A stretch of DNA of 30,143 nucleotides from the NCBI GenBank assembly GCA_964507645.1, contig CAZDPU010000012.1:1-30143 (forward strand), given 5' to 3'. Below are positions 7,989-15,856 of the stretch, in pieces. The position numbers and the translations under genes were made by a program. The notes below the pieces were generated by a model that saw only the letters and a list, made by a program, of their open reading frames with translations, made no database searches and was not told where the DNA came from. The DNA is from UBA6624 sp964507645 (GTDB lineage: Bacteria; UBP7; UBA6624). Every line of letters begins with the position of its first letter. Within the stretch, counting starts at the first letter, position 1.

Positions 7989-8653
7989 AAACAAAACTTC
8001 CTTTAGCTGTAGCTTTCCTAACTGGCATATTTATGGCTTTTTCTTATTTTGTAGAAAGGGATAATGTTGATTGGGTAAGGATCATTTATGAAGAATTGAA
8101 TCAAAACAACATAGTTATTGGAGTTTTTGTATTGTATTTAGGGGTAGCAACACTAATAATAAAGCACGCTAAAAACATAAGAGACAAAGATTCTGATTCA
8201 ATTTATTCTTGGATAGTTATAGCTTCGGCTCTTGTAGTTTCTTGGATAGGTTTAGCTCAAACTGAAGGCGACAGCATTGGGACAAATGACAATTTCCAAT
8301 GGGTATTCAATAATTTCCAGGTCCCTCTTTCAGCGACAATGTTTTCTCTTTTGGCTTTTTTCGTTGCAAGCGCAGCTTACAGAGCTTTCAGGGCTAGGAA
8401 TACTGAAGCTACCTTGCTGCTAATTGCTGCAGCAATAGTGATGATAGGGAGAGTCCCTATTGGTGCTGTTATTTCTGATGCTTTAAATCTAACTGGATCT
8501 TTTTCATTACCTGCAATAGCTGAATGGATTATGGACATTCCAAACACTGCTGCAAAAAGAGCTATAACGATTGGAGTTGGTTTAGGTATGACGGCAACAG
8601 CGATAAAGATAATCTTTGGTATTGAAAGAACTTATATGGGAAGTGGAAAATGA
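7985..8653 (+). CDS. Polytopic membrane protein, copy B1
   Basis: A 222-residue hydrophobic protein with about six membrane segments (near residues 6-22, 42-60, 75-91, 115-133, 140-158, 195-212). The most conserved part shared with copy B2 is TMFSLLAFFVASAAYRAFRA, then EATLLL, and near the end IGVGLGM and KIIFGIERTY. These lie around a basic loop (YRAFRAR) that is likely cytoplasmic. I recognise no transporter or enzyme signature. The start overlaps the A1 stop by ATGA and its own stop overlaps the next start the same way, so translation is probably coupled and the product stoichiometric with A1 and C1. Role inferred: integral subunit of the module's complex. Confidence 0.75.
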   Translation: MKTKLPLAVAFLTGIFMAFSYFVERDNVDWVRIIYEELNQNNIVIGVFVLYLGVATLIIKHAKNIRDKDSDSIYSWIVIASALVVSWIGLAQTEGDSIGTNDNFQWVFNNFQVPLSATMFSLLAFFVASAAYRAFRARNTEATLLLIAAAIVMIGRVPIGAVISDALNLTGSFSLPAIAEWIMDIPNTAAKRAITIGVGLGMTATAIKIIFGIERTYMGSGK

Positions 8654-9507
8654 ACATTTGGCAAAAATTATCCTCTATTGACAGAAGATGGGTTTTTCTT
8701 GCAATGGCTCTTTTTGTAGCATTTCCAGTATTGAAACCTCTTGGTCTTCCTGTAACTACAACAAAAGAAGTTGAAGACATACATTCTTTTATAGAAAATT
8801 TAGATGGTACAAAACCAATTATTTTAGGTCTTGATTTCGGTCCTTCTACAGCTCCTGAATTAACACCTATGGCAAAAGCTTTGATAAGGCATTCTTTGTC
8901 AAAGGGCGTTCCGGTTTTGGGAGTTAGTTTGGCTCCAGATGCTCCAGGTGTTGCTAATGACATTATGAAATGGGCAGAATCTGAACTCAACGCTGTTATG
9001 GGCAAAGATATAGCTTACCTTGGCTATAAAGTTGGAACTCTTAATGTTATTCTTCAGATGGGTCAAGGGATTTCAAAACCCTTCCCAAAAGATTATTACG
9101 GAAAAAATACTGACGATTTACCTATTATGGAAGGGGTTGAAACTTTAGAGGATTGTGCCATGGTTGTTGGGCTTGAGGCAACTGCAATTTCAGATCTTTG
9201 GATTCAATATGCTGGTGACCAAATGGGGGTTCCTATTGGAATAGGTATGACTGCCGTTTCTGCTCCAGAAGCTTATGTTTTTTATCAATCAGGGCAGATA
9301 GTTGGTTTGATGGGTGGAATGAAAGGTGCTGCTGAGTATGAGCTTTTGGTTAATGCTCCTGGTGCCGCTGTCCAAGGTATGGATGCCCAATCTTTAGGGC
9401 ATATTGTTATTCTTATTTTCATAATTTTAGGTAATTTAGGGTATTTCTTTGGAGCAAAAGGCCAGGAAGTTTCAAGATTGAAATCTTTGAGAGATGGTGA
9501 GAAATGA
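8650..9507 (+). CDS. Two-TM protein with large periplasmic domain, copy C1
   Basis: A 285-residue protein. Basic N-terminus (MNIWQKLSSIDRR), membrane segment about 14-30, soluble domain about 40-245, second membrane segment about 251-267, basic tail (RLKSLRDGEK). By the positive-inside rule both ends are cytoplasmic and the domain is periplasmic. That domain looks alpha/beta (PIILGLDFGPSTAPELTP..., VPVLGVSLAPDAPG) with a conserved GLMGGMKGAAEYE helix before the second segment, and is matched throughout by C2. I recognise no catalytic motif. ATGA overlaps join it to B1 and D1. An antisense frame of 147 codons covers its first part and is a shadow. Confidence 0.75.
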   Translation: MNIWQKLSSIDRRWVFLAMALFVAFPVLKPLGLPVTTTKEVEDIHSFIENLDGTKPIILGLDFGPSTAPELTPMAKALIRHSLSKGVPVLGVSLAPDAPGVANDIMKWAESELNAVMGKDIAYLGYKVGTLNVILQMGQGISKPFPKDYYGKNTDDLPIMEGVETLEDCAMVVGLEATAISDLWIQYAGDQMGVPIGIGMTAVSAPEAYVFYQSGQIVGLMGGMKGAAEYELLVNAPGAAVQGMDAQSLGHIVILIFIILGNLGYFFGAKGQEVSRLKSLRDGEK

Positions 9508-10274
9508 TATTTAATTTAATTGCTCCATTTAATACACCTGAGGGTTTGGGCATTTGGATTGCTGCTTTTTTAACTTTGTGTATTTTTTCTTTTCTTTACA
9601 AAGATAATCCTTTTTATAAATTTGCTGAACACTTGTTTGTAGGAGTTTCCACTGGTTATTACATATCCATTTACTATTGGAATACATTAAAGCCAAATTT
9701 GATTGATGAACTGAGAAAAGGTTTCTCAGCACTTGGAGAAGGAAATGTACAAAAGGCTTTTGGTCTTGATGAGAATGGCTCTATTATTGCTGAGCCACAC
9801 TTAAGAATGATTGTTCCTTTAATGTTAGGTATTTTCATATTCCTTATATTCATTTCTAGGAAAAATGCTTGGCTTTCAAGGATATCTTTTGCTTGGTATA
9901 TTGGTGTTGCAAGTGGTATTGCTATTCCTGCTTCAATGGCTACAAGGGTTTTGATCCAGGCACAAGGTTCAGTTAGAGATTTTTGTATCTTCAATGCAAG
10001 TTGTGCTAATGCAGCTGGCCTAGATCCACAAACTGCAACTACATCACTTTGGGTAAATTCCGCTTTATTACTTATAGGAACGCTCTGTGCTGTTGCATAT
10101 TTTTTCTTTAGCCTTCCATCGAAAGGTGTTTTAAAGGCTATGAATAAAGTCGGGATATACTTTTTAATGATTTCTTTTGGTGCATCTTTTGGTTACACAG
10201 TCATGGCTCGTATTAGTCTTTTGATTGGAAGATTTCAATTTCTTTTTTATGATTGGCTCGGTATAAACATTTAA
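9504..10274 (+). CDS. Polytopic membrane protein with conserved Cys pair, copy D1
   Basis: A 256-residue protein with about six membrane segments. The N-terminal block GIWIAAFLTLCIFSFLYKDN and the following KFAEHLFVGV are shared with D2, as is the C-terminal block ending ISLLIGRFQFLFYDWLG. Between segments 4 and 5 is a loop with Cys161 and Cys167 (C-x5-C). D2 has Cys151 and Cys157 at the same place with the same spacing, in otherwise divergent sequence, suggesting a disulfide on the periplasmic side. The start overlaps C1 (ATGA), and the stop TAA is followed at once by the ATG of A2. No known transporter family recognised. Confidence 0.75.
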   Translation: MIFNLIAPFNTPEGLGIWIAAFLTLCIFSFLYKDNPFYKFAEHLFVGVSTGYYISIYYWNTLKPNLIDELRKGFSALGEGNVQKAFGLDENGSIIAEPHLRMIVPLMLGIFIFLIFISRKNAWLSRISFAWYIGVASGIAIPASMATRVLIQAQGSVRDFCIFNASCANAAGLDPQTATTSLWVNSALLLIGTLCAVAYFFFSLPSKGVLKAMNKVGIYFLMISFGASFGYTVMARISLLIGRFQFLFYDWLGINI

Positions 10275-11084
10275 ATGATTTTTAATTTTTTAAACTTAAT
10301 TTTTCAAATTCAAATAAAAGAGGGCAAGGGACCTGTTTTTCTTGTTCTTGTTTTGTTTATTTGTGCTCTTGTTTTCTTTTTAGACAAGGCAAGAAAGGGA
10401 GCAAGTTTCAAGATTAGAAAAATTGCTGGTCTTGATGCTGTTAATGAAGCCATAGGGCGAGCCACTGAAATGGGTAAATCAATCCTTTATACAACCGGTC
10501 TTGAAACTGCAAGTCATATAGCAACAATTGCTTCATTAACTATTTTGTCTAGAGTTGCTAAAAGAGCTGCAAGGTATGGAACAAGATTGCAGGTCCCATC
10601 ATTTGATCCAATTGTTATGACATTAAGCCAGGAGATTGTTAGAGAATCCTATCTTGAAGAAGGGATGATTGATAGTTTTAGAAAAGATGACATCTTTTAT
10701 CTCACACAAGAGCAGTTTGCATATACTGCAGCTGTTGAAGGTGTTTTGATAAGAGAAAAACCAGCAACTGTTTTCTTAATGGGTTATTTTTATGCAGAAT
10801 CATTACTTTTAGCTGAGACAGGAAATTCAATTGGAGCTATTCAAATTGCAGGAACGGATGCAGTTACACAGCTTCCATTTTTTATTGTTTCTTGTGATTA
10901 CACACTGATTGGAGAAGAGTTGTATGCAGCAAGTGCTTATCTTTCAGAAGATTCAAGCATTATCTCTTCACTCAAGGCTCAAGATTTTGGAAAGGCCTTA
11001 TTGTGGATATTTTTATTTATAGGAAGTATTTTTACCTTTTTCGGATCTGCTAAATTTCTTTCAATAATAGGAGGTTCAAGTTGA
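10275..11084 (+). CDS. DUF6754-type membrane protein, copy A2
   Basis: A 269-residue paralogue of A1 with the same layout: N-terminal membrane segment about 19-36, basic junction DKARKGAS, cytoplasmic domain, C-terminal membrane segment about 244-260. More than half the residues match A1 by eye, including GLDAVNEAIGRATEMGK and the 24-residue block centred on GNSIGAIQIAGTDA. Differences are concentrated in the N-terminal segment, around residues 125-145 and in the C-terminal tail. The ATG follows the D1 stop with no gap. The product should sit in the same membrane but is different enough to form a heteromer with A1 rather than being a mere dosage copy. Biochemical function of the family is not known to me. 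Confidence 0.8.
   Translation: MIFNFLNLIFQIQIKEGKGPVFLVLVLFICALVFFLDKARKGASFKIRKIAGLDAVNEAIGRATEMGKSILYTTGLETASHIATIASLTILSRVAKRAARYGTRLQVPSFDPIVMTLSQEIVRESYLEEGMIDSFRKDDIFYLTQEQFAYTAAVEGVLIREKPATVFLMGYFYAESLLLAETGNSIGAIQIAGTDAVTQLPFFIVSCDYTLIGEELYAASAYLSEDSSIISSLKAQDFGKALLWIFLFIGSIFTFFGSAKFLSIIGGSS
11069..11075 (+). promoter_or_regulatory. Strong Shine-Dalgarno deciding the TTG start at 11081
   Basis: AGGAGGT ends 5 bases before TTG at 11081, inside the end of the A2 gene. It supports the TTGA-overlap start of B2, which begins at a position equivalent to B1. Confidence 0.75.
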
Positions 11085-11725
11085 GCAACAGAGGACCTCT
11101 TGCAGTTGCATTTATTGCCGGAATGTTGATGATAGGAGATTATTTCCTTGAGTGGGGTCCATTGAATAGTTATGCTGAATGGGTTCAAAAATATTACATC
11201 ATTATCGCTGCATTTGCAATTGTTTTAGGTGTTGCAAGTTTATTTAAACTTCATTTAGGGAAACTTAAAAGAAAAGAAGATGGTTGGAGGTATTCGATAG
11301 TTACTTTCTTTGGATTTTTTGCAATGATTGTTACGGGATTATTTATGACAAGTGGTGATTTGGTTGGAACCAAGCATCCATGGAATGCTTGGCTATATAA
11401 CAATGTTCAGCTTCCGCTTGGAGCGACAATGTTTTCTCTTTTGGCTTTCTTTATCGCAAGTGCAGCTTATAGAGCATTCAGAGCAAGGTCTTTAGAAGCA
11501 ACTCTTTTACTTGTTGCAGCATGTTTGGTGATGCTTGGTCAAGTCCCAATTCTTACAGGAGGAGTTTTTGAAAGTCTTCCTGAAATAAAACAATGGATAT
11601 TAGATATTCCAAACATGGCCAGCAAAAGGGCAATCATGATTGGTGTCGGTTTGGGAATGATGTCAACAGCATTAAAAATTATTTTTGGAATTGAAAGAAC
11701 ATATTTGGGTGGAAGTGAAGAATGA
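11081..11725 (+). CDS. Polytopic membrane protein, copy B2
   Basis: A 214-residue paralogue of B1 starting at TTG with a full AGGAGGT site. Both begin with a similar (G/L)PLAVAF segment. About six membrane segments. The region TMFSLLAFFIASAAYRAFRA and the C-terminal IGVGLGM...KIIFGIERTY block are nearly identical to B1, while the first 100 residues share little beyond hydrophobicity. This points to the second half as the part held by functional constraint, probably the contact surface to the A, C or D subunits. Joined to A2 and C2 by TTGA and ATGA overlaps. Confidence 0.75.
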   Translation: MSNRGPLAVAFIAGMLMIGDYFLEWGPLNSYAEWVQKYYIIIAAFAIVLGVASLFKLHLGKLKRKEDGWRYSIVTFFGFFAMIVTGLFMTSGDLVGTKHPWNAWLYNNVQLPLGATMFSLLAFFIASAAYRAFRARSLEATLLLVAACLVMLGQVPILTGGVFESLPEIKQWILDIPNMASKRAIMIGVGLGMMSTALKIIFGIERTYLGGSEE

Positions 11726-12582
11726 ACATTTGGGATAAATTGCAATCTATAGATAGAAGATGGATTTTTTTGGTCATGTTCATTGTTATCATTATCCCTT
11801 TGATGAATCCAAAAAGTTTGGATATAAACGTGAGTGAACCAACAAGAAAAGCTTTTCAGAGGATTGAAAATGTTCCTAGCGGTAGCAATGTTTTAATATC
11901 TTGGGACTTTGATCCAGGAAGCCAGGCTGAGTTGCTTCCTACTGCAAAGGCTATGCTTCATCAGCTGTTTGAAAAGAATGTAAATATCGTTGTTATAACC
12001 TTATGGCCTGCAGCTCCAACCTTAGCAGATACAACTCTTAATGAAATTTCATCTCTTTACAACAAGGAGGAAGGGGTTGACTGGGTGAATCTTGGTTTTA
12101 AACCTGGATTAGATATTGTTGTAAAAAGTATGGGTAGTGACATTTATGAAATTTTTCCTGCAGATGACAAAGGAAGAAGAGTTGAAAATATTCCTCTTAT
12201 GAAAGGTATAAGAAATTATGATGATTTCAATTTAGTTATTGATTTAAGTGCAGGTTCGAGTGTTGACTTTTATGTGGAGCAGGCTCATGGCGCTTATGGC
12301 GCTGATCTTGTTGCTGCAGCAACTGGAGTCATGATTGGAGATTTTTACCCCTACCTAGAAGCCAACCAGTTGCAAGGTTTGGTTGGTGCTCTTGTAGGTG
12401 CTGCTGAATATGAAAAACTTATGGAGAAGGCTTATGGCTTGGAACCAGACAAAGCTACTGCTGGAATGCAGGCTCAAGCAAAAGCTCACTTAGCAATTAT
12501 CATCTTTATAGTTCTTGGAAATATTGGATTTTTTGCAAAAAGAAAAAAAACTTCACCAAAATTGGAGAGTTTGAATAAATGA
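11722..12582 (+). CDS. Two-TM protein with large periplasmic domain, copy C2
   Basis: A 286-residue paralogue of C1: basic N-terminus (MNIWDKLQSIDRRW), first membrane segment about 14-31, soluble domain, second segment about 256-271, Lys-rich tail (AKRKKTSPKLESLNK). The predicted topology puts the soluble domain in the periplasm. Conserved with C1 are the WDFDPGSQAELLPTAKAML region, a D(D/E)LPIM-like EN(I)PLMKG turn, and VGALVGAAEYEKLMEKA before the second membrane segment. The core residues differ more between C1 and C2 than between A1 and A2, suggesting different periplasmic partners or ligands. It overlaps B2 and D2 by ATGA. No enzyme motif recognised. Confidence 0.75.
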   Translation: MNIWDKLQSIDRRWIFLVMFIVIIIPLMNPKSLDINVSEPTRKAFQRIENVPSGSNVLISWDFDPGSQAELLPTAKAMLHQLFEKNVNIVVITLWPAAPTLADTTLNEISSLYNKEEGVDWVNLGFKPGLDIVVKSMGSDIYEIFPADDKGRRVENIPLMKGIRNYDDFNLVIDLSAGSSVDFYVEQAHGAYGADLVAAATGVMIGDFYPYLEANQLQGLVGALVGAAEYEKLMEKAYGLEPDKATAGMQAQAKAHLAIIIFIVLGNIGFFAKRKKTSPKLESLNK

Positions 12583-13319
12583 TTTTCAATCTTCTTATTG
12601 CTGACCCTTTGAGTTCAGAAGGTATTGGGGTTTGGATTGCAGCCATATTGACGATAGGGATTTTTTCTTTCCTTTACAAGGATAATCCTTTATTTAAATT
12701 TGTTGAGCATCTTTATGTTGGTGTCGGTGCTGGTTATATTGTTGTGGTTGCTTGGCATAATGATATTGCAACAAATGTCATCCAGCCACTTAAGGATGGA
12801 TTGCTTGCGATTCAGAATAATGACCCAAGTGGTTGGGCAGATGTAATCAATCCGATTATGGCATGTTTAATTGGAAGTTTTTTATTTTTTCCTGTGATTG
12901 CTCCAAGGCTTAGATGGCTTACAAAATATGCATTTGCTTTCATACTTGGTGCTTTTTCTGGTGTTAAGGTCGGGCCTGTTATCAGTGAAAAGCTAATTAC
13001 CCAAGTCTCCTCTACATTAAATCGTATTTGTGCAACCTCTAGTGAATGTGCAGCACAATCAGCCTCCATAAATTACACACCTGAATCATCAGCACTTTTC
13101 AATGCAATTTTTATATTGATTGGTGTTTTGTGCGGATTGATTTATTTTTTCTTTTCTCTGGAGCACAAAGGAGCAACTAGAGTTGCAGCCAAAACCGGTA
13201 TATTGATTTTGATGATTGGTTTTGGTGCGAGTTTTGGCCTTACGGTAATGGGGCGTGTTTCTTTACTAATCGACAGAATCCAATTCCTTTTAGTGGATTG
13301 GTTGGGCTTGATTGGTTGA
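12579..13319 (+). CDS. Polytopic membrane protein with conserved Cys pair, copy D2
   Basis: A 246-residue paralogue of D1 with about six membrane segments. The start region (EGIGVWIAAILTIGIFSFLY, then KDNPLFKFVEHLYVGV) and end region (GRVSLLIDRIQFLLVDWLG) match D1 closely. The loop between segments 4 and 5 keeps the C-x5-C pair as Cys151 and Cys157, although the surrounding residues changed. It ends the second module; 12 bases later phoH begins without a visible terminator, so transcription may continue into the housekeeping genes. Function unknown. Confidence 0.75.
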   Translation: MIFNLLIADPLSSEGIGVWIAAILTIGIFSFLYKDNPLFKFVEHLYVGVGAGYIVVVAWHNDIATNVIQPLKDGLLAIQNNDPSGWADVINPIMACLIGSFLFFPVIAPRLRWLTKYAFAFILGAFSGVKVGPVISEKLITQVSSTLNRICATSSECAAQSASINYTPESSALFNAIFILIGVLCGLIYFFFSLEHKGATRVAAKTGILILMIGFGASFGLTVMGRVSLLIDRIQFLLVDWLGLIG

Positions 13320-13331
13320 TCCTATAAATTA

Positions 13332-14252
13332 ATGATTGAAGAACAAATTTCTATACCTTTAAAAGATTCCAATGAAGCTTTGAGAATTTTGGGAATTGGC
13401 GATAAGAATGCCAGGGAATTAAGAAGAAAGTTTGGAGTAAGGCTTTCTTTTGACAATAATGAATTACTAATTCAAGGAAATACCATTAATACGGAATTAG
13501 TTAAAACGCGTTTAAATCAGGTTGTTTCAAAAATAAGAAAAAAAGATGATTTAAATCCAGGTGTTGTTGAGGGTATTTTGATGGGTGGTAAATTTAATAC
13601 AGAGAAATTTGAAATAAATGGAGAAATCATTGAACCAAAAAGCAATGGACAGGCATTACTTATTAAGAATATTCTTCAGAATCCTCTTGTTTTAGTTTCA
13701 GGGCCGCCAGGTACTGGAAAAACATTTTTAACAGTTGCTTGTGCTTGTAAGTTATTGCAAGACAAGGTCATAGAGAGGATTGTTCTATGTCGCCCTGTTG
13801 TTGAAGCTGGTGAAAGTTTAGGTTTTTTACCTGGGGATATTGATTCAAAAGTCTTTCCTTACTTCAGGCCTCTACACGATTCCCTTGTTAAGCTTTTGGG
13901 GTTTCCTGCAACAAAGAGAATGTTTGATTCTGGAATTATAGAGATGGCTCCTTTGGCTTACATGAGGGGTAGAACGTTGGAAAATTCTTTTCTCATATTG
14001 GATGAAGCTCAAAACACAACAATCTCTCAAATGAAAATGTTTTTAACAAGGATGGGAAAGGGTTCAAAGATTGTTGTTACGGGAGACCCAACTCAATGCG
14101 ACCTCCCCAAGAGAAGAAAAAGCGGTTTGATCTACTCTTTAAAGGTTTTATCTAAAATCAAAAATATAAGTGCGATTGAACTCAAGGGTAAGGATATGGT
14201 CAGGCATCCTTTGGTTGAAAAAATAGACAAAGCATTTGGGGTTAATGCTTAA
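13332..14252 (+). CDS. phoH: PhoH-family ATPase (PhoH/YbeZ)
   Basis: A 306-residue cytoplasmic P-loop protein. Walker A is GPPGTGKT (residues 124-131) and Walker B is LILDEAQ (Asp224, Glu225). The family signature around MRGRTLENSFLILDEAQNTT and the later TGDPTQCDLP are typical of PhoH/YbeZ. The first 110 residues form the usual small N-terminal domain (GDKNARELRRKFGVRL...). The length is normal for the family. PhoH/YbeZ is found beside ybeY in many bacteria and is linked to ribosome and RNA metabolism. Here the partner ybeY is two genes downstream, separated by the HD gene, as in Firmicutes-type clusters. No ribosome site is seen before the ATG. The stop overlaps the next start by one base (TAATG). 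Confidence 0.93.
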   Translation: MIEEQISIPLKDSNEALRILGIGDKNARELRRKFGVRLSFDNNELLIQGNTINTELVKTRLNQVVSKIRKKDDLNPGVVEGILMGGKFNTEKFEINGEIIEPKSNGQALLIKNILQNPLVLVSGPPGTGKTFLTVACACKLLQDKVIERIVLCRPVVEAGESLGFLPGDIDSKVFPYFRPLHDSLVKLLGFPATKRMFDSGIIEMAPLAYMRGRTLENSFLILDEAQNTTISQMKMFLTRMGKGSKIVVTGDPTQCDLPKRRKSGLIYSLKVLSKIKNISAIELKGKDMVRHPLVEKIDKAFGVNA

Positions 14253-15856
14253 TGAAATTCAAAATCAATAAGAAATCCTTTTCGCTTGTTATTTTTTTCG
14301 TTTTTTTAGCATGTTTTGTTTCACGTAGCTTGCATGTTTTTTATGGGACTGTTGTCTTGAATGAAGACCAACTTGTAGAAAGGAATATTTATGCAAAAAG
14401 CTCATTTTCTTTAGAGGGTGGAGTTGATTACGATACGGGAGATTTAATAATTGCTGAAGGAGGATTTGCAGAAAAAGAAATAATTGATGCTTTAGAGGCT
14501 GATGGACAACTCAGAAGTCCTGATTGGTCTTTCAAGCTTTTGTCAGATTCTCTTTATTGTTTACTGTTACTCTCTCTTGTCTGGATAGCTGTTGAAAAAA
14601 TTGGATATCCGATAAGCAATTTTTCACATAATTTAAATTTTTTAGCATTTTTAGCCAGTGCCTTGCTTATTGCTACTTCTTTATTTTCCTTATTGAATCC
14701 AGGATTCAATCCAACTTTTCAATTGGCTATCCCAATTAGTACCTGTTTGTTAACTTTGATAATACTGTACCCATTTCGTTTTGCCTTAATCTATTCCTTA
14801 TTACTGCTTTATCTTTTAGTGCCAATACTTCCTGATTTGGAAATTAGAAATTTAGTAGGAATATTTTCTGCTTTAGCAGCAATAGTCGGAATAAAAGATA
14901 GGAGCAAAATCAAATTATTTGAATCGACTTCTTTTTTGGTCTTGTTTTTATGGCTTCTAGATTCATTAATGAATTTTTCAAAATATGGAACTTCAACTTC
15001 AATTACAGAAGTGGTTTTGAAGGAAAGTTTACCCGGTTCGCTTCTTACAGGGGTTCTTGTTTTTGCACTTGTAACATTATTCTTAAAAATTGCAAAAAAA
15101 GTATTTTTGTTATCAACTCCAGAAGCGCTAGTTGAACTATCTGCTCCAGACCATCCTTTATTGGCCCAGTTAGCAGAAAAAGCTCCTGGAACTATGGCTC
15201 ATGTTCATGCTGTTCAAGAGATTGCAGAAGCTGGATCTGCAGCAATTTCTTCAATGGCAAGCTCTTCGACCTCTCCCGTGAATCCCTGGCTGGTTAGAGC
15301 AGGTGCTCTATTCCATGATATCGGAAAGATTGAAAGACCTCATTTTTTTAGCGAAAACCAAAAAGATGGAGACAACCCTCATGAAGATCTTTCTCCTCAG
15401 ATGAGTGCAAGATTATTAATTAGCCACGTTAAGAGTGGTGTTGAAATTGCAAAAAATTCCAAACTTCCAGATAGGGTTATTTCGATTATAAAAAGCCACC
15501 ATGGAGAAACTCTAGCAGGTCATTTTTACACCTTGGCAAAAGAGCAAGCAGAAGCGGTAGGAGCTACTCCTCCTAATGATAAGGATTTTAGATATCCTGG
15601 CCCAAAGCCAAAGGCTATTGAGGAGGTTATTGTTTCTCTTGCTGATGCAGTTGAGGCTATCAGCAGATCATTGAGAGATCTTCCATCAGAAGAACTTTTG
15701 AAAATACTGAATGAAGAAATTAGTGCAAGAGAGATTGAAGGACATTTTTCTGATTCTGAAATCACAACAGCTCAATTTGCAGTATTGAAAAAAGCTGTTT
15801 TGGATGAGGCTGTATTAAGGCATCATAGAAGAATAGGGTACATAAAAGAATCTTGA
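14252..15856 (+). CDS. pgpH: 7TM-HD family phosphohydrolase (PgpH/YqfF-like), short form
   Basis: A 534-residue membrane protein. An N-terminal membrane segment (about 12-28) and a short extracytoplasmic stretch with a remnant of the 7TMR-HDED pattern (DLIIAEGGFAEKEIIDALEADG, split here at GGFAEKEII) precede about seven membrane segments between residues 90 and 285. The cytoplasmic HD domain follows, with metal-ligand candidates His317, His355-Asp356 (LFHDIGK) and His416-His417 (SHHGETL), plus the family block ENQKDGDNPHEDLSPQMSAR. Known PgpH proteins hydrolyse cyclic-di-AMP. They exceed 700 residues; here most of the extracellular domain is missing. Its position between phoH and ybeY is conserved in many bacteria. 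No c-di-AMP cyclase is in this window, so the substrate is inferred from the family. Confidence 0.88.
   Translation: MKFKINKKSFSLVIFFVFLACFVSRSLHVFYGTVVLNEDQLVERNIYAKSSFSLEGGVDYDTGDLIIAEGGFAEKEIIDALEADGQLRSPDWSFKLLSDSLYCLLLLSLVWIAVEKIGYPISNFSHNLNFLAFLASALLIATSLFSLLNPGFNPTFQLAIPISTCLLTLIILYPFRFALIYSLLLLYLLVPILPDLEIRNLVGIFSALAAIVGIKDRSKIKLFESTSFLVLFLWLLDSLMNFSKYGTSTSITEVVLKESLPGSLLTGVLVFALVTLFLKIAKKVFLLSTPEALVELSAPDHPLLAQLAEKAPGTMAHVHAVQEIAEAGSAAISSMASSSTSPVNPWLVRAGALFHDIGKIERPHFFSENQKDGDNPHEDLSPQMSARLLISHVKSGVEIAKNSKLPDRVISIIKSHHGETLAGHFYTLAKEQAEAVGATPPNDKDFRYPGPKPKAIEEVIVSLADAVEAISRSLRDLPSEELLKILNEEISAREIEGHFSDSEITTAQFAVLKKAVLDEAVLRHHRRIGYIKES

Larger units (their letters stand above)
7191..10274 (+). 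repeat. Four-gene membrane module, copy 1 (A1-B1-C1-D1)
   Basis: The genes at 7191, 7985, 8650 and 9504 form one unit. Each has a counterpart in the same order and frame relation in 10275-13319. Internal junctions are all 4-base ATGA overlaps. Protein similarity between copies is obvious by eye, and short DNA blocks are also shared. An ancient tandem duplication of the whole unit is the simplest explanation. Confidence 0.9.
10275..13319 (+). repeat. Four-gene membrane module, copy 2 (A2-B2-C2-D2)
   Basis: The second copy of the module, directly abutting the first (TAA then ATG). Gene order, lengths and topologies match copy 1: 269/265, 214/222, 286/285 and 246/256 residues. Divergence is uneven: parts of A and B are nearly identical while soluble domain C is much more diverged. 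Confidence 0.9.

Noticed and set aside
8562..9005. Antisense 147-codon frame across B1/C1
   Set aside because: It covers conserved coding sequence of two + strand genes and its translation shows no recognisable features.
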